21,075 nucleotides of DNA from positions 1 through 21,075 of the forward strand of contig JAKSPP010000008.1 in assembly GCA_024404735.1 (NCBI GenBank), written 5' to 3'. Both the position numbers and the translations under genes were made by a program. Positions 14,499-21,075 of this stretch are shown here, piece by piece (within the stretch, counting starts at the first letter, position 1; the number at the start of each line of letters is the position of its first letter). The notes beneath the pieces are model-generated. The model worked only from the letters and a program-made list of their open reading frames with translations. It was not told the DNA's origin and searched no databases. Source of the DNA: Oscillospiraceae bacterium. Lineage in GTDB: Bacteria; Bacillota; Clostridia; Oscillospirales; Oscillospiraceae.

Positions 14499-14527
14499 AT
14501 TATAAGCAAAAGGGTACTAAAAATCAA
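14499..14527 (-). promoter_or_regulatory. Promoter of the beta-keto acid operon
   Basis: Read on the minus strand: TTGATT (14527-14522), a 17-base spacer, and a perfect TATAAT (14504-14499), about 75 bases upstream of the first start codon at 14423. A very A+T-rich stretch (14452-14472) lies between. No clear operator palindrome was identified. Confidence 0.75.
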
Positions 14528-14590
14528 GATTTTTCCTTACTTTTTGCATTTGACTTTGTTATTGTAAAAAAAAGAAAGCTTATGATAAAA

Positions 14591-14649
14591 CCGAAAATTC
14601 CGAAATCGGGCAGGCAACAGACCCCCGGATTTCGGAATTTCGGCTTTTT
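14591..14649 (-). terminator. Terminator after the SLH-repeat protein gene
   Basis: CCGAAAATTCCGAAATC (14591-14607) pairs with GATTTCGGAATTTCGG (14628-14643) with a single bulged A, and further G/C pairs near the loop. On the minus strand it follows the stop at 14654 by about 10 bases and runs into TTTTATC. It also isolates the operon promoter at 14.5 kb. Confidence 0.85.
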
Positions 14650-14653
14650 ATTT

Positions 14654-15790
14654 TCAGTTCAGTGCTCCGTAGAATCTCTGAATCTCTTCCAGCAGGTCAT
14701 CATCCCATGTGTATCCCAGATCGTAAAACAGTTCCGAGGCACTGATATCGGGCTCTTCGGAGTATTCTGTGAACACCATTATACAGCCTTCAGCCGGAAC
14801 CAGGATAACTACGGAATTTCCGACAATCTCAAGACTTGCCGGTGTATCATCGAGAAGAAAATTTCCGTCTGCATCTACACTTGTCTCAAGATCGATATCG
14901 TCAGCGCTCAGAAGTATTTTTCCGTTTTCCCCTATAATGATGTAAATATCATTAACGCTCTGGTCGCTTTCGGAAAGCATATATTCGAGGAATTCCTTAT
15001 CCATTGCACCCTCACCGTCAAAAGCAATACTGCTGAGAGGGATAGCATCGCTTTTGTCAAACTCGGGAACCTTTTCCTCTCCGCCGGGATGAATAAGGTC
15101 CTCAACACAGTTTTTGAAATCCTCGGAGGAATGAATATCATCCCGTCCGAGAGCAGAGCCGGCAGCAGTGCTTATTGCTTCTCCGCTGCAGACATTGTCT
15201 GTAACAAGTCTGTCGGACAGGCAGAGATTGCTGTTCTTTATTCCGGCGGCAAGAGCAAGGAAGGAAACAAGCGCAACATCTGCACGCAGGAAATTATCTC
15301 TGTCAATAAGTTCGGGCGAATATATTCTGAGTTTTTCTCCGAGGGTATAGGGATTATTCCAGACAAAGTCGCCGTTTGGTCCGTCCGAATAGCCCAGAGC
15401 CCTTAGGACAAAAGTCATATAGACCTCGGCCCCCGCATCCCCGTTACCGAAAGAAGTATCGGATACACCTTTTGTAAGCCCCTCATTATATGCATAGGCA
15501 ACATAAGCATTTGCCCATGGGGGGACATCCGTAAAGGGATGTTTTCGCGTTTCGGCACGGGCCTCAGCATCCTTTCCGAGAAGTCTTATAAGCATTATAA
15601 CAGCCTCAATGCGGGTAGGGGCACGTCCGAGAGCAAAGTCCGTATCACTTACGCCTTTGAAAAGACCGAGCTGCTTCAGGGCAATTGCGGCAGATTCATG
15701 GAGGGAAAGGTCTCTTTCCGCATACACACACATTGAGAAAGATGAAAAGACAAGGACAAGTGCCAGAATTAAAGAGAGTATTTTTTTCAT
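14654..15790 (-). CDS. Exported protein with SLH-like repeats and an unknown C-terminal domain
   Basis: A 378-residue protein. Residues 1-24 are a classic signal peptide ending in VYA before a Glu. Two S-layer-homology-like repeats follow (about 28-75 and 85-135), recognisable from LKQLGLFKGVSDTDF...RAPTRIEAVIMLIRLLG and HPFTDV...WANAYVAYAYNEGLTKGVSDTSFG. A degenerate third unit may extend to about 190 (NFLRADVALVSFLALAAG). SLH domains hold proteins on secondary cell-wall polymers; the second repeat has AEVYMTFVLRALGY rather than the usual motif. The C-terminal half (about 220-378) is acidic, beta-rich and not recognised. Upstream is GAAAGG, and the gene follows the alpha/beta hydrolase by 39 bases with no terminator between, so it is probably the last gene of the tadA-hydrolase operon. 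Confidence 0.85.
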   Translation of the reverse strand: MKKILSLILALVLVFSSFSMCVYAERDLSLHESAAIALKQLGLFKGVSDTDFALGRAPTRIEAVIMLIRLLGKDAEARAETRKHPFTDVPPWANAYVAYAYNEGLTKGVSDTSFGNGDAGAEVYMTFVLRALGYSDGPNGDFVWNNPYTLGEKLRIYSPELIDRDNFLRADVALVSFLALAAGIKNSNLCLSDRLVTDNVCSGEAISTAAGSALGRDDIHSSEDFKNCVEDLIHPGGEEKVPEFDKSDAIPLSSIAFDGEGAMDKEFLEYMLSESDQSVNDIYIIIGENGKILLSADDIDLETSVDADGNFLLDDTPASLEIVGNSVVILVPAEGCIMVFTEYSEEPDISASELFYDLGYTWDDDLLEEIQRFYGALN

Positions 15791-15829
15791 ATTTTCCGTT
15801 ACCTTTCACATAATGGCAAAAGAGCTTTC

Positions 15830-16768
15830 TTATACCTCGGGCAAATGGCCTACAAGCCATGCCCCCACATCACTCATTACCTCTTCCTTGCCGTATTCAT
15901 TGAGAATCTCATGGCGGCAGTCGGGGTAAAGCTTGAGAGTTACGTCCGAAATGCCTGCGGCGATAAATTTCTTATAGGCTCTTATTACGCCCTTTCCGTT
16001 TTCACCGACAGGGTCCTTCTCACCGGAAATGAACAGAACGGGAAGCTCCTTATTGATTCTGCCTATATTGGAGGCTTTGGAAATAAACTCAATTCCGCCC
16101 ATCATATCCCTGAAAAGCCCTGCGGCGGGAATAAAACCGCACAGGGGGTCCTCAAGGTATTTATCGACAATCTCAGGGTCACGGGAAAGCCAGTCGGCAA
16201 CGGTTCTTGTCTCGTCAAACTGCTTTATGTAATTTCCGAAGGCTATGTTGTTGAGAAGCTCGGATTTGTATTTGGCTCCGTTTTTCTTTATTTCAATTCC
16301 CGAAAGGAGCTTTCCGGCGGCAACCAGAGCACCCGCCTGCTGACCCGTTCCGCAGATTACAGTTCCTGTAAGACCTGTTCTGAAGCGGATAATATAGGTT
16401 CTTGCGAGGAAGGAGCCCATAGAATGGCCGAAAAGGAAGTAAGGAAGACCGGGGTAAGTACGGGCTGTCATATCGTGGAGAGTTTTCATATCCGAGATAA
16501 CCTTTTCCCAGCCGTTTTCTTCGGCAAAAAATCCGAGGTTCTCTTCTTCCTTAAAGCTCTCACCGTGGCCGAGATGGTCATTGCCGACGGCAACAAAGCC
16601 CTTTGAGGCAAGATACTCCATAAAGCCGTCGTAACGCCTTATATGCTCCGCAATACCGTGGGCAAGCTGGACAACACCCTTTATCTCTCCGTCCGGAGTA
16701 CAGCATCGGACATGAATATCTGTTTTGCCGTCCGAGGACAGAAATGAATAATCACTGAATGAAGACAT
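15830..16768 (-). CDS. Alpha/beta hydrolase, monoacylglycerol lipase / lysophospholipase-like
   Basis: A serine hydrolase of 312 residues expected to cleave an ester of a lipid or small molecule in the cytoplasm. The nucleophile elbow is GHSMG with S116. D252 in ISGEKDPVG and H286 in DCRHEILNE complete the triad. An oxyanion-side HG motif (LAHGIAEHIRRY, 36-47) and a central cap region (about 135-215) match the Hydrolase_4 (PF12146) lysophospholipase group. No signal peptide is present. The ribosome binding site is GGGAGG just upstream of 16768. The gene follows tadA by 38 bases in the same direction. Confidence 0.92.
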   Translation of the reverse strand: MSSFSDYSFLSSDGKTDIHVRCCTPDGEIKGVVQLAHGIAEHIRRYDGFMEYLASKGFVAVGNDHLGHGESFKEEENLGFFAEENGWEKVISDMKTLHDMTARTYPGLPYFLFGHSMGSFLARTYIIRFRTGLTGTVICGTGQQAGALVAAGKLLSGIEIKKNGAKYKSELLNNIAFGNYIKQFDETRTVADWLSRDPEIVDKYLEDPLCGFIPAAGLFRDMMGGIEFISKASNIGRINKELPVLFISGEKDPVGENGKGVIRAYKKFIAAGISDVTLKLYPDCRHEILNEYGKEEVMSDVGAWLVGHLPEV

Positions 16769-16806
16769 AAGAAAAACCTCCCTCTATTGTAAATACGTCG
16801 CAGAGC

Positions 16807-17265
16807 TTATCTGCGCCTTTTAAAAAACTCCTCCGTGAGCCTTCTGCACTCATCCTCCAGAATGCCTGCATAGATTACGGTTTTAACGCCGTAGTTTTCG
16901 GAAAACAGGTCCACAACACTGCCGGCAGAGCCTGTATTGGGCTCTCTGGCGCCGAAAACGAGAGTGCCTATCCGTGCATTTATAAGAGCACCGGCACACA
17001 TCGGGCATGGCTCAACCGTCACAAAGGCCGTGCATTCATTGAGGCGCCAGTCACCGAGCGCCCTGCACGCCTCCTCGATTGCGGCAATTTCCGCGTGTCC
17101 CGTAACAAGGCGGCTATGCTCTCTTGTATTTCTGCCCTGCCCTATTATTTTTCCGTTTCCGTCCGCAATAACGCAGCCTATGGGAATTTCCCCCTCGGAA
17201 AAGGCCTCACGTGCAAGGCAAAGTGCCTTGTTCATATATTTATCAAAGTCTTCGTATTTTATCAT
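16807..17265 (-). CDS. tadA: tRNA-specific adenosine deaminase TadA
   Basis: Deaminates A34 to inosine in the tRNA-Arg(ACG) anticodon, allowing decoding of CGN codons. The 152-residue product has the zinc-dependent deaminase motifs: GHAEIAAIEEAC with H57 and the proton shuttle E59, and EPCPMCAGA with C87 and C90. The overall length is normal for bacterial TadA. The start at 17265 (MIKYEDFDKYM) is chosen over an upstream in-frame TTG at 17322 because that codon lies inside the -35 box of the promoter and the extra residues do not resemble the family. The GGTGA ribosome binding site is weak. It is first in a likely operon with the hydrolase and the SLH protein; the combination is not a known functional unit. 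Confidence 0.94.
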   Translation of the reverse strand: MIKYEDFDKYMNKALCLAREAFSEGEIPIGCVIADGNGKIIGQGRNTREHSRLVTGHAEIAAIEEACRALGDWRLNECTAFVTVEPCPMCAGALINARIGTLVFGAREPNTGSAGSVVDLFSENYGVKTVIYAGILEDECRRLTEEFFKRRR

Positions 17266-17293
17266 AGCTTCACCGATTTCCGTTATTAGGGAT

Positions 17294-17322
17294 ATTCTAC
17301 CCCACATTCCGAATAATGGCAA
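17294..17322 (-). promoter_or_regulatory. tadA promoter
   Basis: Read on the minus strand: TTGCCA (17322-17317), a 17-base spacer, TAGAAT (17299-17294), both boxes 5 of 6 to consensus. The expected leader is about 20 bases. It diverges from the redox operon promoter about 80 bases away. Confidence 0.7.
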
Positions 17323-17398
17323 GGTTTTTGAGAAATTTACAATTACTGTATTTTAGGGCGTTTGAGCATCCTGACTTTGTTAAAATATTCATCTTTTC

Positions 17399-17427
17399 TT
17401 GACTTTGCCTTATGCATTTTATATAAT
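17399..17427 (+). promoter_or_regulatory. Promoter of the C_GCAxxG_C_C / CoA-disulfide reductase operon
   Basis: TTGACT (17399-17404), a 17-base spacer and a perfect TATAAT (17422-17427), a near-consensus vegetative promoter about 60 bases ahead of the first start codon. Confidence 0.8.
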
Positions 17428-17440
17428 TATCAGGAAAATA

Positions 17441-17455
17441 TATTGATTATTATCA
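17441..17455 (+). promoter_or_regulatory. Candidate Fur/PerR-like operator
   Basis: TATTGATTATTATCA resembles the 7-1-7 Fur-family palindrome TGATAATnATTATCA. The right half-site is perfect and the left half matches 4 of 7. It lies just downstream of the transcription start, where a bound repressor would block elongation. A+T-rich DNA gives such matches by chance, so confidence is low. Confidence 0.3.
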
Positions 17456-17488
17456 CCTTAGATAAACAAAAAAACGGAGGAAAAACAA

Positions 17489-17986
17489 ATGACCAAGGAA
17501 GAAAAGATTCAGCTTGCCGTTGATGCCGCCATGGAGGCACAGATAAGAGATGATATCTGCGCAAGAAGTGCCATGCACGGCCTCAGGCAGATTTTTGATT
17601 TTATTCCCGTTGAACTGGAAACTGCCAGTCTCTCCCTTGCAGGTGGCTGCGGCTCATCCTCGGGAAGCTGCGGAGCTTACTGCGCAGGACTTCTGGCCGT
17701 CGGAATGAAGTACAACTCAACCATGGAGGAAGAAAAGACCAATCCCGATGCCGTTGAGCTCGGCTGCAGAAAATTCTCCGAATTCCGTGACCGTTTCAAA
17801 AATGCCCTCGGAGCGACCACCTGCCCCGAGCTGCACAAGAAGACCTACGGAAGAAGCTTTCAGCTTGACGACCCCAAGGAGTTTGAGGAATTCATCGGCT
17901 ACGAGGGACACGAGCGTATGTGTGCGGCAGTTGTAGGCGATGCCGTCAGGGTAGCAGCCGAGATGCTTCTGGAGGATGAGGAATAA
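17489..17986 (+). CDS. C_GCAxxG_C_C family protein
   Basis: A 165-residue cytoplasmic protein of the C_GCAxxG_C_C family (PF09719), often found with redox genes in anaerobes; function not established. Cysteines fall at 24, 54, 61, 65, 93, 112 and 145, with the core CGAYCAG at 61-67 corresponding to the GCAxxG part, and later single cysteines in ATTCPEL and RMCAAVVG. The pattern suggests a metal or thiol-redox site. A Gly/Ser-rich loop GGCGSSSGSCG precedes the core. CGGAGG (17475-17480) gives a good ribosome binding site. The stop codon overlaps the ATG of the next gene by one base (TAATG), so both proteins should be made together. Confidence 0.85.
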   Translation: MTKEEKIQLAVDAAMEAQIRDDICARSAMHGLRQIFDFIPVELETASLSLAGGCGSSSGSCGAYCAGLLAVGMKYNSTMEEEKTNPDAVELGCRKFSEFRDRFKNALGATTCPELHKKTYGRSFQLDDPKEFEEFIGYEGHERMCAAVVGDAVRVAAEMLLEDEE

Positions 17987-19623
17987 TGAAAATTGCAGTT
18001 ATCGGCGGAGTTGCCGCCGGAGCTTCTGCCGCCTGCAGAGCAAGAAGAGTCAATGACGATGCCGAAATAACCGTATTTGAGCGCGGTGGCTACGTTTCTT
18101 TTGCAAACTGCGGTCTTCCCTACTATGTCGCAGGCGAAATTGAGGACAGAGAGGAGCTTCTTCTTGTTACTCCCGAGGACTTCAGGGAGCAGTTTAACAT
18201 CGATGTTAAAATTCATCACAACATTACAAAAATCAACAGAGAAGAAAAAACTCTGAATATCAGCACTCCCTCCGGGGATATTGTATTCCCCTACGATAAG
18301 CTTATCATAGCCCCCGGCTGTGACCCCATTATTCCCCCTATTCCGGGAAAAGACCTTCCGGGAGTAAACACCGTTTTCACAATATCCGATGTTGACACCA
18401 TTGTTTCTCTCGTCGGCGGAGGAGTTAAGGATGCCCTAATTGTGGGAGGCGGCTTTATCGGCCTTGAAACCGCAGAGGCCCTTCTTCACAGAGGACTGAA
18501 TGTCACTCTGGTCGAAATGAGAAATAAGCTTATGACCATATTCGACGATGAGTTTTCCATTCCCATGCAGGCTCATCTCGAGGATGCAGGACTTAAAATA
18601 AAGCTTGAAACCAGCGTTAAGGAAATCCGCGGAAACGGTAAGGCAGAGACTGCCGTTCTTTCCGACGGAGAGGAAATTCCCGCGCAGCTTGTTATTCTTG
18701 CAGCCGGCTTAAAGCCGAACACAGCCCTTGCCTCCGACTGCGGTCTTAAGCTGGGAGAAACCGGCGCAATTTACGTAAACGAATATATGCAGACAAGCGA
18801 TGAGAACATTTTTGCAGCGGGAGATGCAGTTGAGTCTGTTCATATGGTATCCGGAAAGCCCATTCGCGTATCTCTTGCAAATGCCGCAAACAGGCAGGGC
18901 AGAGTTGCGGGAAACAATGCCGCCTCCGATGAAAAGCTCCGCTTTAAGGGAACCTTAGCCAGCTCCGTTATCCGCCTTCATGATCTCACCTTTGCGAGAA
19001 CAGGACTTTCCGAGGACGAGTGCAGGGTTCTTGGCTATGATTACTTCCCAGCATATGTTCCCACCTCCGCACATGCCTCCTATTATCCCGAAAGCGGCTG
19101 GATGATTCTCAAGGTTATGGTTGAGAATAAAACAGGAAAGCTTCTCGGCGCTCAGTGCTGCGGTGACCGTGGCGTTGAAAAGCGCATTGACGTCCTTGCA
19201 ACCGCAATTTATGCAGGCCTCAAAGCAGAAGACCTTGAGTCCCTTGACCTTTGCTACGCTCCCCCCTACTCCTCCGCAAAGGGCCCGGAGAATATGGCCG
19301 GATACATTACCGCCAATGTTATAAGAGGATTTACAAAGCTGACTACTCCTTTTGAGTACAGGGAGCTTATGGAAAAAACAGGGGCTGAGCTCATTGACGT
19401 CCGAAGTGATGAGGAGTGGGATGAGGGCTTTATTCCCGGGGCAAAGCATGTTCCCCTTGGCGATATCCGCAAAAACCCCGAAATTCTCCCCAAGGGCAAG
19501 CCCTATATCATTTACTGCGGTGTCGGAAAGCGCGCGCACATTGCCTGCTGCATCCTTAAAAACCACGGCTATGACGTATATAACATGTCCGGCTCATGGA
19601 ATGTATATACAATGGATGTATAA
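17986..19623 (+). CDS. CoA-disulfide reductase with C-terminal rhodanese domain
   Basis: An FAD- and NAD(P)H-dependent oxidoreductase of 545 residues. The FAD-binding loop IGGVAAGAS is at 6-14, and the single redox Cys42 lies in SFANCGLPYY, the hallmark of CoA-disulfide / persulfide reductases. The second Rossmann loop is IVGGGFIGLE (about 157-166), the FAD ribityl motif IFAAGDAVE follows, and a dimerisation domain runs to about 445. A rhodanese domain (about 455-545) ends with YCGVGKR, where C511 is the expected sulfur-carrying Cys. Known fusions of this type reduce CoA disulfide and CoA persulfide or polysulfide, so roles in thiol homeostasis or sulfane-sulfur removal are likely. It is the second gene of the operon and overlaps the C_GCAxxG_C_C gene. 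Confidence 0.93.
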   Translation: MKIAVIGGVAAGASAACRARRVNDDAEITVFERGGYVSFANCGLPYYVAGEIEDREELLLVTPEDFREQFNIDVKIHHNITKINREEKTLNISTPSGDIVFPYDKLIIAPGCDPIIPPIPGKDLPGVNTVFTISDVDTIVSLVGGGVKDALIVGGGFIGLETAEALLHRGLNVTLVEMRNKLMTIFDDEFSIPMQAHLEDAGLKIKLETSVKEIRGNGKAETAVLSDGEEIPAQLVILAAGLKPNTALASDCGLKLGETGAIYVNEYMQTSDENIFAAGDAVESVHMVSGKPIRVSLANAANRQGRVAGNNAASDEKLRFKGTLASSVIRLHDLTFARTGLSEDECRVLGYDYFPAYVPTSAHASYYPESGWMILKVMVENKTGKLLGAQCCGDRGVEKRIDVLATAIYAGLKAEDLESLDLCYAPPYSSAKGPENMAGYITANVIRGFTKLTTPFEYRELMEKTGAELIDVRSDEEWDEGFIPGAKHVPLGDIRKNPEILPKGKPYIIYCGVGKRAHIACCILKNHGYDVYNMSGSWNVYTMDV

Positions 19624-19662
19624 ACATAATCAATAATGACAAAACCCGCCCAGGCTTTAGGG

Positions 19663-19701
19663 CAGTGTTCATAGAACAGTAATACTGAAAAATGAGCACT
19701 G
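19663..19701 (+). other. Hairpin downstream of the reductase gene
   Basis: CAGTGTTCAT (19663-19672) pairs with ATGAGCACTG (19692-19701) through 10 positions with one T-G wobble. The loop holds a further CAGT/ACTG pairing. A weak U run (TTGTTAT) follows. It could be a first, imperfect terminator or an mRNA 3'-end stabiliser ahead of the stronger one at 19730. Confidence 0.45.
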
Positions 19702-19729
19702 TTGTTATAGGGCCGGCTAAGAAAAAGTG

Positions 19730-19781
19730 AAGCGTGATATTCCATACCATTACGGTGTGGCGTATCACGCTTTTATTTTTT
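19730..19781 (+). terminator. Rho-independent terminator of the redox operon
   Basis: AAGCGTGATA (19730-19739) pairs with TATCACGCTT (19763-19772). CCATACC pairs with GGTGTGG inside it, giving a long two-part stem, and TTTTATTTTTT follows. It closes the redox operon about 105 bases after its stop and insulates pstS. Confidence 0.88.
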
Positions 19782-19810
19782 GCCTGGATAAAACGAAAGA
19801 TGTATGAATA

Positions 19811-19865
19811 TTTACGAACCTTTTACGCTTCACTGGTTTTGAATTTTACAACGAACTTCTACAAT
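19811..19865 (+). promoter_or_regulatory. Candidate PhoP box and promoter of the pst operon
   Basis: TTTACG occurs at 19811-19816 and 19822-19827, an exact 11-base period, like the TT(A/C/T)ACA-N5 repeats bound by PhoP in Gram-positive bacteria. A further TTTACA lies at 19845-19850, one base out of phase. TACAAT (19860-19865) can serve as the -10 box; no good -35 is present, as expected for an activated promoter. The leader to the start at 19920 is about 48 bases. Confidence 0.45.
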
Positions 19866-19919
19866 TTCAACTGTGATCAAGAGTTCAACAAATATCAGAC
19901 GAATCACAGGAGGTTCTAA

Positions 19920-20759
19920 ATGAAACGTAAAATTATGAAAACATTGGCTATTGGAGCTGCAATCGTCATGATCGTCGGCTCACTTGCCGGATGCAGTAAA
20001 TCCGCAGATTCAAATGCATCTCTGACAGGTAAAATTTCCATTGCCGGTTCTACCTCGATGGAAAAACTGTGTGAGGCAATGAGCGAAAGCTTTATGGAAG
20101 CATATCCTGACATTAACGTAACTGTGGAATACACCGGCTCAGGTGCAGGTATTGAGTCTTTGACTCAGGGTAGTATCGACATTGGCAATGCATCCCGTGG
20201 CCTTAAGGACGGTGAAAAAGGACAGGGTGCTGTAGAGAACATCGTTGCCATTGATGGTATCGCAGTGATCACCGATAAGGCGAATACCGTTGCAGATCTT
20301 ACCAGCGAGCAGCTGGCATCTATTTATACCGGAGAAGTTACGAACTGGAGCGAGTTTGGCGGCAGTGATGAGGCAATTGTTGTCATCGGTCGTGAGGCAG
20401 GTTCCGGTACCAGAAGCGCTTTTGAGGAGTTGCTTAAGGTAGAGGATACATGTAAGTATGCGCAGGAACTGGATTCCACCGGTGCAGTGCTGGCAAAAGT
20501 TGCCTCTACTCCGGGTGCAATCGGTTATGTATCTCTGGATGTGGTAGATGATACCGTAACCGCAGTATCCCTGAATGGTGCTCCGGCAACAGAAGAAAGT
20601 ATTCTTGCAGGCGAGTATCTTCTCTCCAGACCGTTTGTTATGGCAACCATGGGAGAAATCTCAGAGCAGAACGAATTAGTGCAGACCTGGTTTGCTTATA
20701 TCGCATCCGAGGAGGGCAAGAGTGTCATTACCGATCTTGGACTGATCCTTCCACAGTAA
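19920..20759 (+). CDS. pstS: Phosphate ABC transporter substrate-binding lipoprotein PstS
   Basis: Captures inorganic phosphate outside the membrane and passes it to the PstCAB transporter. The 279-residue product has a lipoprotein signal with lipobox LAGC (Cys25), a Ser/Ala/Asp linker, and the PBP_like_2/PstS fold. Phosphate-contacting motifs are visible: AGSTSME near 42-48, YTGSGAGIE near 75-83, and REAGSGTR near 160-167. The short form (about 280 residues) is typical of Firmicutes. The ribosome binding site is AGGAGG (19909-19914). The pstC start lies 13 bases after its stop. Leu and Gly codon choice (more CTG and GGT) differs from the genes upstream. Confidence 0.94.
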   Translation: MKRKIMKTLAIGAAIVMIVGSLAGCSKSADSNASLTGKISIAGSTSMEKLCEAMSESFMEAYPDINVTVEYTGSGAGIESLTQGSIDIGNASRGLKDGEKGQGAVENIVAIDGIAVITDKANTVADLTSEQLASIYTGEVTNWSEFGGSDEAIVVIGREAGSGTRSAFEELLKVEDTCKYAQELDSTGAVLAKVASTPGAIGYVSLDVVDDTVTAVSLNGAPATEESILAGEYLLSRPFVMATMGEISEQNELVQTWFAYIASEEGKSVITDLGLILPQ

Positions 20760-20772
20760 GGGAGAAACGCTT

Positions 20773-21075
20773 ATGACAAACAAAGCAAAGATAAATACTA
20801 TCGAAAACGCAGCAAAATATGTATTTACACTATGTGCAGTACTTGCCGTCTTTGCAGTTTGTTCCATTACGATCTATATGGTTGCAAAGGGCACTCCGGC
20901 ATTCGCCAATGTCGGAGTGTCTGAGCTTTTATTCGGAACGCTTTGGAAACCGACTGCATCGAATGCCTCTTACGGAATTATGTACATCATCCTATCCTCC
21001 ATTGTAGGAACCGGTGCCAGTGTACTGATCGGCATTCCGGTAGGATTGTTTACAGCTGTATTTCTGACAGAAATA
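20773..21075 (+). CDS. pstC: Phosphate ABC transporter permease PstC (3' end outside window)
   Basis: The frame is open from the ATG at 20773 to the window edge, 101 residues, with GGGAGAA upstream. The product begins with a short cytoplasmic N-terminus, one membrane segment (about 17-41, LCAVLAVFAVCSITIYMV), then a loop containing FLFGTLW-like LLFGTLWKP, typical of PstC, and a second membrane region starting YGIMYIILSSIVGTG (about 74 onward). It follows pstS directly, as expected for pstSCAB, and is cut by the window end. Confidence 0.9.
   Translation, partial: MTNKAKINTIENAAKYVFTLCAVLAVFAVCSITIYMVAKGTPAFANVGVSELLFGTLWKPTASNASYGIMYIILSSIVGTGASVLIGIPVGLFTAVFLTEI

Noticed and set aside
17266..17322. 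An upstream TTG start for tadA
   Set aside because: The codon is part of the -35 box of a good promoter, and the added residues do not look like the TadA N-terminus.
19700..19781. A small mobile element (MITE) suggested by near-symmetric reading frames on both strands
   Set aside because: The symmetry is explained by the long terminator stem; no terminal inverted repeats or target duplication were found.

Overview
The window looks like a chromosomal segment of an anaerobic, low-oxygen-adapted Clostridia member (Oscillospiraceae/Lachnospiraceae-like, plausibly from the gut). This is an inference. It rests on a YARHG-domain protein, a YdjI-type SPFH/zinc-ribbon protein, a C_GCAxxG_C_C family protein, SLH-like repeats, strong AGGAGG-type ribosome binding sites, and fermentative enzymes (Fe-dependent alcohol dehydrogenase, CoA-transferase, beta-keto acid cleavage enzyme). 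No rRNA, tRNA, CRISPR array, insertion sequence or phage gene was seen.

Layout. 1-2007 (+): the end of a membrane-anchored YARHG-domain protein and an exported N-acetylmuramoyl-L-alanine amidase, closed by a terminator. 2111-3354 (+): a Fic AMP-transferase-like gene with its own promoter and a direct-repeat candidate operator. 3425-4941 (+): an SPFH protein with four C-terminal zinc ribbons. 5016-5453 (+): an ElaA-like GNAT acetyltransferase. A bidirectional terminator at 5482-5531 separates it from a minus-strand pair, Fe-alcohol dehydrogenase then aldehyde dehydrogenase (8122 to 5542). 8362-10212 (+): a CstA-type transporter with a promoter that carries a perfect inverted repeat and a roughly 155-nt leader. 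14527 to 10303 (-): a four-gene catabolic operon, with a second bidirectional terminator between it and cstA. 17322 to 14654 (-): tadA, an alpha/beta hydrolase and an exported SLH-repeat protein. 17399-19623 (+): a C_GCAxxG_C_C protein overlapping a CoA-disulfide-reductase/rhodanese fusion. 19811-21075 (+): start of a phosphate uptake (pst) operon, pstS and the beginning of pstC, running off the window.

The most interesting unit is the minus-strand operon at 10.3-14.5 kb: beta-keto acid cleavage enzyme (BKACE, DUF849), a 3-hydroxyacyl-CoA-dehydrogenase-fold oxidoreductase, a small cupin, and a single-chain family I CoA-transferase. The logic is that of carnitine or lysine catabolism. A free 3-hydroxy acid would be oxidised to a 3-keto acid, cleaved with acetyl-CoA to acetoacetate plus a shortened acyl-CoA, and the CoA moved back by the transferase. 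The partner genes do not match the classical lysine fermentation set, so the substrate is open and the cupin's role is unknown. A strong intercistronic hairpin after the BKACE gene suggests differential expression within the operon.

The second unit worth attention is the divergent promoter pair at 17.3-17.4 kb. It drives tadA one way and the thiol-redox pair the other, with a Fur/PerR-like half-perfect palindrome just downstream of the redox promoter. Signals were found by eye. Promoters and operators are sequence matches, not measured sites.
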